Part shown: in pieces, positions 1-7,519 of the stretch
Numbering within the stretch: position 1 is the first letter of the stretch
Layout of the letters: every line of letters begins with the position of its first letter
Source of the DNA: Salicibibacter cibi
Lineage (GTDB): Bacteria > Bacillota > Bacilli > Bacillales > Marinococcaceae
NCBI RefSeq assembly: GCF_016495865.1
Contig: NZ_CP054706.1
Span: 1,674,001-1,738,000, forward strand
Length of the DNA: 64,000 bases
Direction of reading: 5' to 3'
The notes under the pieces: generated by a model
What the model was told of the DNA's origin: nothing
Database searches by the model: none
What the model saw: the letters and a program-made list of their open reading frames with translations, nothing else
Made by a program: the position numbers and the translations under genes

Positions 1-1523
1 AGATCAATCAATTATCAAATAATGTTAAGAAGTTTATTACCTTAACACATTGCACGGCATGCAATGGAAGTCGGTTAAATCAAGAAATATTAAATTGTCA
101 AATTAATGGTTATAACATTGCTCAGTTCACTGCTATGGAAGTAGGAGAACTGATAAAGGTAATTGAAACAATAAAAGATCCAATAGCAAGACCGATTACT
201 TCCAACATTGCAGGTCGATTACAGAATCTCATGGACATGGGACTTTATTATCTTACATTAAATCGAGAAACATCAACTTTATCGGGCGGCGAATCACAAC
301 GTGTTAAAATGGTACGACATCTCAATAGCAGTTTGACAGACATGATTTACATTTTCGACGAACCGAGTATCGGACTTCACCCTCGTGATGTGCACAGACT
401 CAATGAGATGCTGCAAAAACTTCGAGACAAAGGGAACACAGTAATTGTGGTGGAACATGACCGGGATGTTATTGAAATCGCAGATTATATTGTAGATGTT
501 GGGCCACGGGCTGGTACAAACGGCGGCGAAATTGTCTATGAAGGAGGCGTTCCTGGGTTATACGATGCTGATACATTAACCGGAAGGTATATGAGGACTG
601 AACAATCGATCAATAGGGAAACCCGCCAACCTAACAGATATCTTGCCATTGCCGAAGCCTCAAAACACAACCTAAAGAACGTGACTGTTCAAGTTCCCTG
701 CGGTGTGCTTACGGCAGTTACTGGTGTAGCTGGTTCAGGGAAAAGTACATTGATTTTTGATGAGTTTGTGGCACAGCATCCAGATGCCATTGTTATCGAC
801 CAAAAGCCCGTAGGTACCTCAATTCGGTCAAATCCGGCGACATATACGGGCATTATGAATACCATTCGAGATTCCTTTTCAAATGTTAACAAGATAAGTA
901 AATCATTTTTTAGTTTTAATTCAAAAGGGGCTTGTCCGGAATGCCAGGGGAATGGATTTATTTATATGGATCTTGCATTTCTTGAGGATATGAGAACCAC
1001 TTGTGACACCTGTCATGGTAAACGGTTCAAAGATGAGGTCCTTCAATATAAGTTAGATGGTAAATCCATTTCAGATATTTTAGATATGACAGTATTTGAG
1101 GCCCTTCAATTTTTCGATAAAGAAGATATTTACCGTAAATTACAGGTATTACATGATGTAGGCTTAGATTATCTAACATTGGGGCAGCCATTAAGCAACC
1201 TTTCAGGAGGAGAATGCCAGCGGATTAAACTTGCCGATGAGTTACACAAAGAGGGACATGTCTATATTCTGGATGAACCTACGACAGGTCTTCATATGTC
1301 GGACATCACCAATTTGTTGGACATTTTAACTCGTCTGGTTGAAAATGGAAGTTCTGTGATAGTGATTGAACACAGCATGGATGTTATAAAACAAGCGGAT
1401 TGGATTATTGATCTCGGTCCTGATGGAGGACGCAAGGGTGGGCAAATTATCTTTGAAGGCACGCCTATGCAATTAACTCATGAAGGGGGATCAATTACAG
1501 CACAGTATCTTAGAGAAGACTGA
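1..1523 (+). CDS. UvrA-like excinuclease ABC subunit, 5' end outside window
   Basis: The reading frame is open from base 3 to the TGA at 1521-1523 (about 506 residues), so the ATG at 135 is internal and the gene starts outside the window. Seen: a C-x-x-C-x-G-x-R zinc-binding motif near base 50; signature LSGGESQRVKM and Walker B FDEPSIGLHPRD in the first ATPase half; Walker A GVAGSGKSTLI near 730; a second zinc finger (CPECQGNGF, CDTCHGKRF) at 930-1030; then SNLSGGECQRIKL and LDEPTTGLH. This is the tandem ATPase plan of UvrA. The compact spacing fits the shorter UvrA-like class (about 750 residues) often linked to drug resistance rather than housekeeping UvrA (about 940); that subclass call is inference. 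Its AT-rich base use and lone position fit an acquired gene. Confidence 0.85.
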   Translation, partial: INQLSNNVKKFITLTHCTACNGSRLNQEILNCQINGYNIAQFTAMEVGELIKVIETIKDPIARPITSNIAGRLQNLMDMGLYYLTLNRETSTLSGGESQRVKMVRHLNSSLTDMIYIFDEPSIGLHPRDVHRLNEMLQKLRDKGNTVIVVEHDRDVIEIADYIVDVGPRAGTNGGEIVYEGGVPGLYDADTLTGRYMRTEQSINRETRQPNRYLAIAEASKHNLKNVTVQVPCGVLTAVTGVAGSGKSTLIFDEFVAQHPDAIVIDQKPVGTSIRSNPATYTGIMNTIRDSFSNVNKISKSFFSFNSKGACPECQGNGFIYMDLAFLEDMRTTCDTCHGKRFKDEVLQYKLDGKSISDILDMTVFEALQFFDKEDIYRKLQVLHDVGLDYLTLGQPLSNLSGGECQRIKLADELHKEGHVYILDEPTTGLHMSDITNLLDILTRLVENGSSVIVIEHSMDVIKQADWIIDLGPDGGRKGGQIIFEGTPMQLTHEGGSITAQYLRED

Positions 1524-1675
1524 AAAGTGTTCTGCAATACCAGCCAATATCAGAAAAGACTATTCCAGAAACGAGGCGTTTTAATGGAATACGGGAACAC
1601 TCATTTACCAATGGAAACCTCGGAAAATTAAAAAAGTGATACAATATATTTAAAATGAAAAGGAAGGGGTAGCTT

Positions 1676-1783
1676 GTGGATTTTATTATAGTACCACTGT
1701 TAGGGTTTATTTTTATTATTGGAATGGTTCTTATTCCTTTCCTTCTTAATCGCTCATTTAGTAAAAGAGAACAATTCAAATAA
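1676..1783 (+). CDS. small single-span membrane protein, hypothetical
   Basis: A GTG start follows AGGAAGGGG at 1661-1669 with good spacing and opens a 35-residue frame ending in TAA. The product has about 25 hydrophobic residues (IIVPLLGFIFIIGMVLIPFLL) followed by a basic tail, the layout of a small N-out, C-in membrane peptide. No family is recognised. It lies between the UvrA-like gene and the DJ-1-like gene and seems to be its own unit. It could still be a chance frame; the ribosome binding site is the main support. Confidence 0.45.
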   Translation: MDFIIVPLLGFIFIIGMVLIPFLLNRSFSKREQFK

Positions 1784-1987
1784 CATTGAAAAAAATTGGA
1801 TAGAATAATTGTATTACTTGAACAGAATAAGAATGAATAGTCCTTCTACTCTGTTTTACGCTAAAACTCGTTTTGCACTTTATGTGACAAATAACAGTGG
1901 CAGTATTGAGATTTTGGAGTTAGTAGGATCGAATTAGATAACCCCTCATTCTGCTTATGGCAGCTTTGATAAGGAGAGGAATACTTT

Positions 1988-2611
1988 GTGAAAAAGAAGA
2001 ATGTAGGAATATTAATATACGATTTTGTAGACATTTTAGATTTTGCTGGTCCAGCTGAGGTTTTATCACTTACTGCAAAAACAAAAGCAGAGCAGTATAT
2101 TTCCCTCTATAAAAAACAGCTGCCATCTAAAATGCCTTTTGAAGTATTTACTATTAGTGAAACAGGTCGGCAGATAAGAACCCACTCAGGAATTAGAGTT
2201 GTACCACAGTTTAGTATTGATAGCAGTCCTAAATTGGATATCATCATTATTCCAGGTGGACCATTAAGGGCTGTTCTTTCTATGGTTAAAAACCAAAAAG
2301 TTCAAGAATGGATCATTAAAAGTAAAGATATTGAATACATATGCTCAGTTTGCACTGGATCATTTATTTTAGGTGAAACTGGATTGCTTAATGGTAGAAA
2401 GGCAACAACTCACCATTTAGCGTTAAATAAATTTCAAGAAAAATACCCTGAAATCGGCGTAGAAACTAATTCTAAAGTGATTAAAGATGGAGGAATGATT
2501 ACATCCGGAGGTGTTTCATCAGGAATTAATATGGCATTATATCTTGTCGAGGAGATTATGGGTAGGTCTGCCTCGGAACGGATAGCAAAAACCATTGAAT
2601 TTAGCAATTAG
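1988..2611 (+). CDS. DJ-1/PfpI family protein (class I glutamine amidotransferase-like)
   Basis: A 207-residue cytoplasmic protein of the DJ-1/ThiJ/PfpI superfamily. Seen: N-terminal GILIYDFVDILDFAGP, typical of the branch shared with the N-terminal domain of GlxA-type AraC regulators and isocyanide hydratases; a nucleophile-elbow cysteine in SVCTGSFILGETGLLNGR; a preceding IIPGGP strand; and a late SGGVSSGINMAL segment. A GTG start is chosen because AAGGAGAGGA (1971-1980) lies seven bases upstream. Length matches single-domain members, so there is no fused HTH domain. Members include isocyanide hydratases and glyoxalase III-like enzymes, so the substrate cannot be called. It is a single gene in an AT-rich accessory stretch. 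Confidence 0.8.
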   Translation: MKKKNVGILIYDFVDILDFAGPAEVLSLTAKTKAEQYISLYKKQLPSKMPFEVFTISETGRQIRTHSGIRVVPQFSIDSSPKLDIIIIPGGPLRAVLSMVKNQKVQEWIIKSKDIEYICSVCTGSFILGETGLLNGRKATTHHLALNKFQEKYPEIGVETNSKVIKDGGMITSGGVSSGINMALYLVEEIMGRSASERIAKTIEFSN

Positions 2612-2616
2612 ATATA

Positions 2617-2655
2617 CGAACGAAGCGCGTATGCGGAATAAGAATAACGAAGCCG
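2617..2655. repeat. intergenic motif shared with 6291-6325
   Basis: Downstream of the DJ-1-like gene is a stretch (core CGAAGCGCGTATGCGGAATA) that resembles the stretch just after the GrpB-like gene (core AACGGGCGCTTATCAGGAAT). The shared pattern is AACG-rich DNA, GCGC-T-TAT, then GGAATAA-AAT. Both copies lie directly 3' of an accessory gene. This could mark gene-cassette ends or be a decayed repeat; only two copies were seen. Confidence 0.35.
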
Positions 2656-2733
2656 TTTTCTTTTGTAAGCAGGGATTATTAATGATTTGTCTAATTTAAC
2701 AATGAACAAAACTTAAAGGGAGTAGGTTTCAAT

Positions 2734-3177
2734 ATGAATAGAATTAATCTCATTACATTAGGCGTTAAAGATATTGGTAAGTCTCTTAAATTCTACCGAG
2801 ACATCGGTTTTGAAGCATCAGTCACAGGAGACGAAGAAAAACCTGTCATTGTGTTCTTTAAAAATGAAGGATCAAAGTTAGAGTTATTTCCGCTTGAAGA
2901 ATTGGCAAAGGATATCAACGAAAAAAATCCTCCTGAATTGTCAAAAGAGGGTTTCTCGGGTGTCACTCTTGCTTATAATGCGAAATCTGAAACTGAAGTT
3001 GATGATATTCTTCAATCCGTCAAAAAAGCCGGTGCCGAGGTTGTTAAGGAGCCACAAACATTATCATGGGGTGGATACGGAGGTTACTTTATTGATCCTG
3101 ATGGTTATTATTGGGAAGTTGCGTACGGTTCAAACTGGGAATTCGATGACTCAAACATGTTGATCATTAAGGATTAG
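2734..3177 (+). CDS. VOC family protein (glyoxalase/bleomycin-resistance fold)
   Basis: A 147-residue protein with the paired beta-alpha-beta-beta-beta modules of the vicinal oxygen chelate fold. Seen: the opening LITLGVKDIGKSLKFYRDIGF, the middle GVTLAYNAKSETEVDDIL, and the C-terminal GYGGYFIDPDGYYWEVAY, where the final Glu is the usual metal ligand. The first module has no obvious His ligand, so metal binding is uncertain. Members range from glyoxalase I to antibiotic-binding proteins, so no substrate is called. The start follows AAGGGAGTAGG at 2716. The stop codon is embedded in a short perfect hairpin (3174-3193) that abuts a group II intron. Confidence 0.82.
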   Translation: MNRINLITLGVKDIGKSLKFYRDIGFEASVTGDEEKPVIVFFKNEGSKLELFPLEELAKDINEKNPPELSKEGFSGVTLAYNAKSETEVDDILQSVKKAGAEVVKEPQTLSWGGYGGYFIDPDGYYWEVAYGSNWEFDDSNMLIIKD

Positions 3178-3193
3178 ATTAAACTTAATCTAA
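3174..3193 (+). terminator. short palindromic hairpin at the intron's 5' boundary
   Basis: A 9-bp perfect stem (TTAGATTAA, 2-base loop, TTAATCTAA) includes the stop codon of the VOC gene and is followed by a modest T-rich stretch. It could be a weak terminator. Its position immediately before the group II intron matches the hairpin targets known for group IIC introns. Confidence 0.45.
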
Positions 3194-3903
3194 GTTCTTT
3201 CGCGAGTGGCAGCACATACCACTATAGGGTGTAAGTCCCGAATGCAGCCGAACAGCCGGTAAGCATTAGCTAACAGATAGTGCGATGACCGTGAGGTATC
3301 GTGCGGAGGATCTGAAGGCAAATCCCTGAACAGAGCTGAATCCCATGTTGGCACGTGAGCGGGATGACTGTGCAAGAAAACAGGAAGTCCAAATAGCTGA
3401 TCGCTCAAAGTGTTATGAGGGCTGGATTAGGGAGAAAGTGTATGATGTGACCCATTGAGGTCTCCCTGCTTCCTCATGGAGGTATTGATATCGCAAGGCC
3501 ATGCCAAGGATATCGAGATGAGAGGGAGAAGTCAGAGATCGCCATAGTAGTGAAGAAGCTCATGCCTAAGACTTTCTGGCAACAGGAACGAGGCCAGCAC
3601 ATGAGTGAAACTGCGCACCGTTGCAGTTGGAAACCCTGACCCAAAAAGCGGGGATTTCGTGCGAAGGGCGTGACCCATGAAGCTCAATGCAAGTAGACTT
3701 TTGGATGTCTGTGGAAGTGGGCAGAAACTGGATAGCCAATTCGGGCTGATGCCGGGGTCGAACAGAAGGGTACACCGTCCACCGCCTGATGGCAAAGAAA
3801 TAAGGACTGCTGGGAAAGCTACTAGCCTTGCGGACGTGCCATCATAGAGGAGAAACAGAAACAGCGAAAGCATCGAAAGCAGTGACGTAAGGAGTGTAGA
3901 CGG

Positions 3904-5617
3904 ATGAAAGGACGCGTCTGGTACAGTTTGTACGACAAAGTGTTTGCGAAAGTTAATCTAAGAGACGCCTTCGTTCAAGTGAAGAAGAACAGAGGGGCTC
4001 CCGGCGTAGACAAGGTTACGATTGAAGCCTATGAGGCGGCATTGGAGGACAATCTAGAAGTGCTCCAACAAAAGCTGAAAGAAAAGAACTACCATCCAAA
4101 ACCTGTCCGCCGGAAGATGATTGAGAAAGAGAATGGAAAAGAGCGACCGCTTGGTATTCCAACAGTGGAAGATCGGGTCGTTCAAGCAGCGATCCGAAAC
4201 ATTCTTGAACCGATTTTTGAAGAAGATTTCCTTCCGTGCAGTCACGGGTTCCGCCCGAATATCAGCGCGCACATGGCATTGGACCAAGTAAGTAAACATC
4301 TTCGTGAGGGATATGAATATGTGATTGATGCGGACTTGCAAAGCTACTTTGACACGATCCCGCATGACCGTTTGGAGGCTCAAATCCGCCGACGAGTCAC
4401 GGATGGCTCTGTTATTCAACTCATCAAGCAATTCCTGAAAGCAGGTGTCATGGATGGGGCTTCGTATGAAGACACACCGACGGGGGCGCCACAAGGCGGG
4501 TTATGCGAAGCTTTGCATAACCCGCCTTATGCGAAGTAATCCGTTATGCAAAGTGAACGCCAAAAAACCCATTGACAAGGGACTATTCTTCCATTTACTT
4601 TGCATAATATCTGTCTTGCTTCAGCTCGGAAAGCCAAGAAATCGAGTTCTCCATTACTTTTACTAGAATTGAGTAGTTCTGTTGTTAGATCGAACATCTG
4701 GTAACTTCATGGACATACGAAGTGAGAATTACCGAACCTTGTGCGTTTCTGCTCCGTCACATCGATCATTCAATGTAATCTTTGCATAAAGATTTTTGAG
4801 CCAGATTCCTTTTTCCATACTCTGGATATTATGCGAAGAAAATCGAATATGATCATTGAAATACAGGGATTTTTATTGATTACTTGGCATAATTACTTTC
4901 TTTGCATAAGGCGGAGTCTTGAGCCCATTAATTTCCAATATTTACCTGCACCAGTTGGATGAGTTGATGAAGGAACGTGGTCACCGCATCGTTCGGTTTG
5001 CGGATGATTTCGTCATTATGTGCCGGAGCCAGAAAGGAGCCGAACGAGTGATGAGAAGTGTCACCCGTTACCTTGAAGAAGACTTAGGCCTAGCGTTGCA
5101 TCCGACGAAAACAAAGGTCGTTGATGTCAACCAAGAACCGTTTACGTTCCTTGGCTTTGAGTTCTATAAGCATATCCGAAGAATCGATCCGAAGAAGGAA
5201 GCGAAATTTAAGAAAAGAGTCAAGGAAATCACAAGACGGAACCAAACCGTTGACATTGAGACCCTCATTAACGATCGCTTGAACCCCTATATTCGAGGAT
5301 GGGCAAATTACTTTGGACATGGCTATGTGAAAGGGAAATTTAGAGAATGGGATGCGTGGGTTCGCCGCCGATTGCGCATGGTGCAGCTACGAAGTTGGCG
5401 TCATGTCAAAAACCTCCATCGTGTATTAAGACACAAAGGATGGAAGGAAGATGACCTGCGAGGTATTCGCATGTTCGCCTGGCGAAGTTCCAAGAGCCCG
5501 ATGGTTCATGTCGCCCTAGATAATGATTACTTTCATCAATTAAATCTTGTTAGCTTAACATCTGTTTATCAGAAACTTATCTCTAAACGGGATAAATGGG
5601 AGGAGCCACATGCGTAG
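3904..5617 (+). pseudogene. ltrA: group II intron reverse transcriptase/maturase, disrupted
   Basis: The 5' part (3904 to about 4499) encodes RT fingers and palm with RPLGIPTVEDRVVQAA and the run into APQGG. The 3' part (from about 4915) resumes with VLSPLISNIYL, the catalytic FADDF box (FADD instead of the usual YADD), then the maturase X domain with LNPYIRGWANYFGHG, ending at 5617. Rejoining the halves across the repeated AAGGCGG restores the canonical APQGG-VLSPL motif 4 junction. The 415-bp gain is not a multiple of three and adds stops, so the protein is inactive as read. There is no HNH domain. The start at 3904 follows AAGGAGTG. Confidence 0.88.
4500..4907. mobile_element. 408-bp non-coding insertion with eight TTATGCRAAG repeats
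   Basis: This inserts into the maturase frame between two copies of AAGGCGG (4493-4499 and 4908-4914). It holds no credible gene. The 10-mer TTATGCRAAG occurs eight times in both orientations: 4501, 4527, 4544 and 4829 forward; 4511, 4598, 4780 and 4900 reverse. The first two abut as a 20-bp palindrome, which extends through the flanking CCGCC/GGCGG to about 36 bp. The outermost copies act as terminal inverted repeats. The 7-bp duplication could be a transposase target duplication or a tyrosine-recombinase overlap. The element is non-autonomous; its mobilising enzyme is not in the window. Confidence 0.8.
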
Positions 5618-5672
5618 ACCCGCACGTGTGGATCTGTGAGAGGCGTAGTCAGTAATGACTACGCCTACTCAG
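5598..5672 (+). ncRNA. group II intron domains V and VI
   Basis: Directly after (and overlapping) the maturase stop, GAGCCACATGCG pairs with the later CGCACGTGTGG to give the short asymmetric hairpin expected of catalytic domain V. The next hairpin, AGGCGTAGTC / GACTACGCCT with a short loop, has a following ACTC stretch that could supply the branch-point bulge of domain VI. Assignment is by shape and position. Confidence 0.65.
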
Positions 5673-5762
5673 TCCATAATCGAGCGCAATTCTGGAATAA
5701 CAGGGATTGCGCCTCTCCCCAAGAATAACACCATTATCTGGAACAAGAAGAGAGGATAATGA

Positions 5763-6281
5763 ATGAGAAAGGTTGAAGTAACTCCTTATAACAAAAATTG
5801 GCCTACGATGTTTGAAGAAGAGGCCAATAAATTATATAACATTATTGGTCCTGAAATCATTAAAATTCATCACATCGGCAGCACCTCAGTAAAAGGACTA
5901 AAAGCAAAACCGATTATTGATATAATGCCTGTGGTAAAAAGGATTAGTAGTATTGATAAATACAACCCTGCAATGATTGATATTGGCTACGAACCAAAAG
6001 GAGAAAATGGAGTACAAGAACGGCGATTTTTTCAAAAGGGTGGGGATGAACGAACGCATCACGTTCATATTTATGAGGCCGGTAGTTTTGATATTGAGCG
6101 TCATTTAGCATTCCGTGATTACCTGCGAACGTATCCTGATGTTATAAAAACCTATGCTGATCTGAAAGACGAATTGTCTAAGCGTTTTCCTTACGATGTT
6201 GCATCATATACAAAGGAAAAGGGACAGTTAGTATCGGAGATTGAAAGCAAAGCAGTGGTTTGGTATCAAAACTTAAAATGA
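5763..6281 (+). CDS. GrpB family protein (UPF0157, nucleotidyltransferase-like)
   Basis: A 172-residue protein with the GrpB/UPF0157 hallmarks: an N-terminal VEVTPYN-type opening with W-x-x-x-FEEEA, the HHIGSTSVKGLKAKPIIDI motif (GST plus K-P-IID, related to nucleotidyltransferase active sites), RRFFQKG, and HVHIYE followed by FRDYLRTYP. Length matches the single-domain family. The function is not established; some members are fused to dephospho-CoA kinase. An AAGAGAGGAT site precedes the ATG. It is a lone gene just downstream of the intron and may be the gene behind whose upstream region the intron inserted. Confidence 0.85.
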   Translation: MRKVEVTPYNKNWPTMFEEEANKLYNIIGPEIIKIHHIGSTSVKGLKAKPIIDIMPVVKRISSIDKYNPAMIDIGYEPKGENGVQERRFFQKGGDERTHHVHIYEAGSFDIERHLAFRDYLRTYPDVIKTYADLKDELSKRFPYDVASYTKEKGQLVSEIESKAVVWYQNLK

Positions 6282-6290
6282 GCTAAGTGC

Positions 6291-6325
6291 AACAAACGGG
6301 CGCTTATCAGGAATAAAAATGCGGT
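6291..6325. repeat. intergenic motif, second copy (see 2617-2655)
   Basis: Core AACGGGCGCTTATCAGGAAT followed by AAAAATGCGG, found ten bases after the GrpB-like stop. It matches the segment after the DJ-1-like gene in order and spacing. Confidence 0.35.
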
Positions 6326-6350
6326 TTCACTAGCTCATTGGACCATTTTA

Positions 6351-6635
6351 ATGGGTTGGCTTAATGTTGTCAGTCTTGTGCTTGGACTTATGGCTTGGAT
6401 ACTTCCTATGGTTAATCTTTTTCGATATACAAAGCGTAATCATCTGGTGAAGATTGAGGATTGGTCTGCTCTTAGCGAAATTGGTGCTGTGGTACTTGTG
6501 GGATCAGTGCTTCTTGTTGTTACTATAATATTAAATATAGTAACTCTAATTGTATATCGGGACAGAACATCCATTTTGATCAGTCTTTTTTCAAAATGGA
6601 TTTTGCTGTTTACGATACTTGTGAGGTACTTTTGA
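6351..6635 (+). CDS. small integral membrane protein, hypothetical
   Basis: A 94-residue frame with three strongly hydrophobic spans (about residues 5-24, 44-66 and 74-92) separated by short basic loops (RYTKRNH; YRDRTS), a believable three-helix membrane protein. No family is recognised. No clear Shine-Dalgarno sequence precedes the ATG, so the start and even translation are less certain than for neighbours. It ends the AT-rich accessory stretch. Confidence 0.5.
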   Translation: MGWLNVVSLVLGLMAWILPMVNLFRYTKRNHLVKIEDWSALSEIGAVVLVGSVLLVVTIILNIVTLIVYRDRTSILISLFSKWILLFTILVRYF

Positions 6636-6733
6636 TCAAGCTTTATTTTAAAGCTACAATGGGTGTTAGTTGTTTCATTTGTTGGGTCGCCAGTCATCAT
6701 GTAAAATGAAGGTGGCATGCACGGAGAGGAAAG

Positions 6734-7057
6734 GTGTGGCATTTGTTACAGGAAATAAGCGCGTCCGAATGGAAAAAAATTGAACCCCTTCATTATACGG
6801 GTTTGCTAATAACCTCGCCTTTTTGCGCAACATGCACGCTTGCGGAGAAAATGGTTGAAGAGGCGATGAACTTGGAAAGGCAAACGGACATTTTTAAATT
6901 AAACTTGCAACTTGCTCCGGATTTTGCGCGGGAACATAAAATCCAATCCGTACCGATGCTGTTGCTTTTTTATGGAAAAGAGCCTGTCGGACGTTTATCG
7001 CCGATCAAAAATCCCGCGAATATCATGCATTTTCTTGCTACCCATAAAAGCAATTAG
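6734..7057 (+). CDS. thioredoxin family protein (YusE-like)
   Basis: A 107-residue single-domain thioredoxin-fold protein. Seen: the active-site segment SPFCATCTLAEKMVEEA (CxxC with AT between the cysteines), a following FKLNLQLAPDFAREHKIQSVPMLLLF, where SVP supplies the conserved cis-proline, and a C-terminal helix. This suits a cytoplasmic thiol-disulfide reductase or protector. The GTG start is chosen for GGAGAGGAAAG just upstream. It sits 11 bases before a second thioredoxin-like gene and probably shares its mRNA. The size and CxTC arrangement resemble B. subtilis YusE, recalled rather than searched. Confidence 0.75.
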   Translation: MWHLLQEISASEWKKIEPLHYTGLLITSPFCATCTLAEKMVEEAMNLERQTDIFKLNLQLAPDFAREHKIQSVPMLLLFYGKEPVGRLSPIKNPANIMHFLATHKSN

Positions 7058-7068
7058 GAGGGCAAAGA

Positions 7069-7515
7069 ATGAAACAAGCACCGGCTTTTTCCGTCTACGA
7101 TCCATTTAACGAGAAAGAAGTCACAAATGAAACATACAAAGGAAAACCCCTTGTGTTAACCTTTTGGACATCTTGGTGCCCGGATTCGCACCGTGACTTG
7201 CAAAAGAAAGAAGTTTTATACGCAAAAACCGGCGAGGAAACCTTCGCTATGCTGAACGTCAACGTGACAGGACGCGAGCGCGCAAATCAAGCCGGCCAGA
7301 CGTATGCAAGCGCGCACGGGATGAAGATTCCGATGGCCGAAGACCGAGGCACGGATACGTACGAAAGGTATCAGTGCCATGGGGTGCCGACGACTGTCTT
7401 TATTACACCGGACGGCTGGATTGCCGAACAGTTTGGCGATCAAGCCCCTTTTGAAGAAATCATGAAACAATTGGCTTCTTTTCTCAACGAGACTTCCAAT
7501 ATAATAGGAGGCTAA
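7069..7515 (+). CDS. TlpA/redoxin-like thioredoxin-fold protein with single active-site Cys
   Basis: A 148-residue protein of the AhpC/TSA-TlpA type: APAFSVYDPFNEKEV opening, VLTFWTSWCPDSHRDL active site, long beta strand FAMLNVNVTG, GVPTTVFITPDGWIAEQ with cis-proline, and a terminal helix. The usual CxxC is CPDS here, so the resolving cysteine is missing and a classical dithiol reductase cycle is unlikely. A monothiol or redox-sensing role is possible (inference). There is no signal peptide or lipobox, so it looks cytoplasmic, unlike ResA. It starts 11 bases after the upstream thioredoxin gene (AGGAGGGC site) and ends five bases before the cvfC-like gene. Confidence 0.75.
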   Translation: MKQAPAFSVYDPFNEKEVTNETYKGKPLVLTFWTSWCPDSHRDLQKKEVLYAKTGEETFAMLNVNVTGRERANQAGQTYASAHGMKIPMAEDRGTDTYERYQCHGVPTTVFITPDGWIAEQFGDQAPFEEIMKQLASFLNETSNIIGG

Positions 7516-7519
7516 TATA

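Larger units (their letters stand above)
3198..5673 (+). mobile_element. group II intron, probably class C, with interrupted maturase
   Basis: About 700 bases of structured non-coding DNA (GGGTGTAAGTCCC and similar domain I-type segments from 3200) precede a reverse transcriptase/maturase frame. That frame is followed by a domain V-like hairpin (5600-5634) and a domain VI-like hairpin (5641-5666). The maturase has RT and X domains but no C-terminal HNH endonuclease, and the intron lies directly after a hairpin, which fits class IIC. The boundaries are approximate: the expected GUGYG 5' end appears degenerate near 3198 and the 3' end lies near 5668-5675. The intron carries a secondary insertion at 4500-4907 that breaks the maturase. 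Confidence 0.75.

Noticed and set aside
3532..3873. Minus-strand open frame inside the group II intron 5' region
   Set aside because: The region is structured intron RNA on the plus strand; the frame has no start signal or family pattern.
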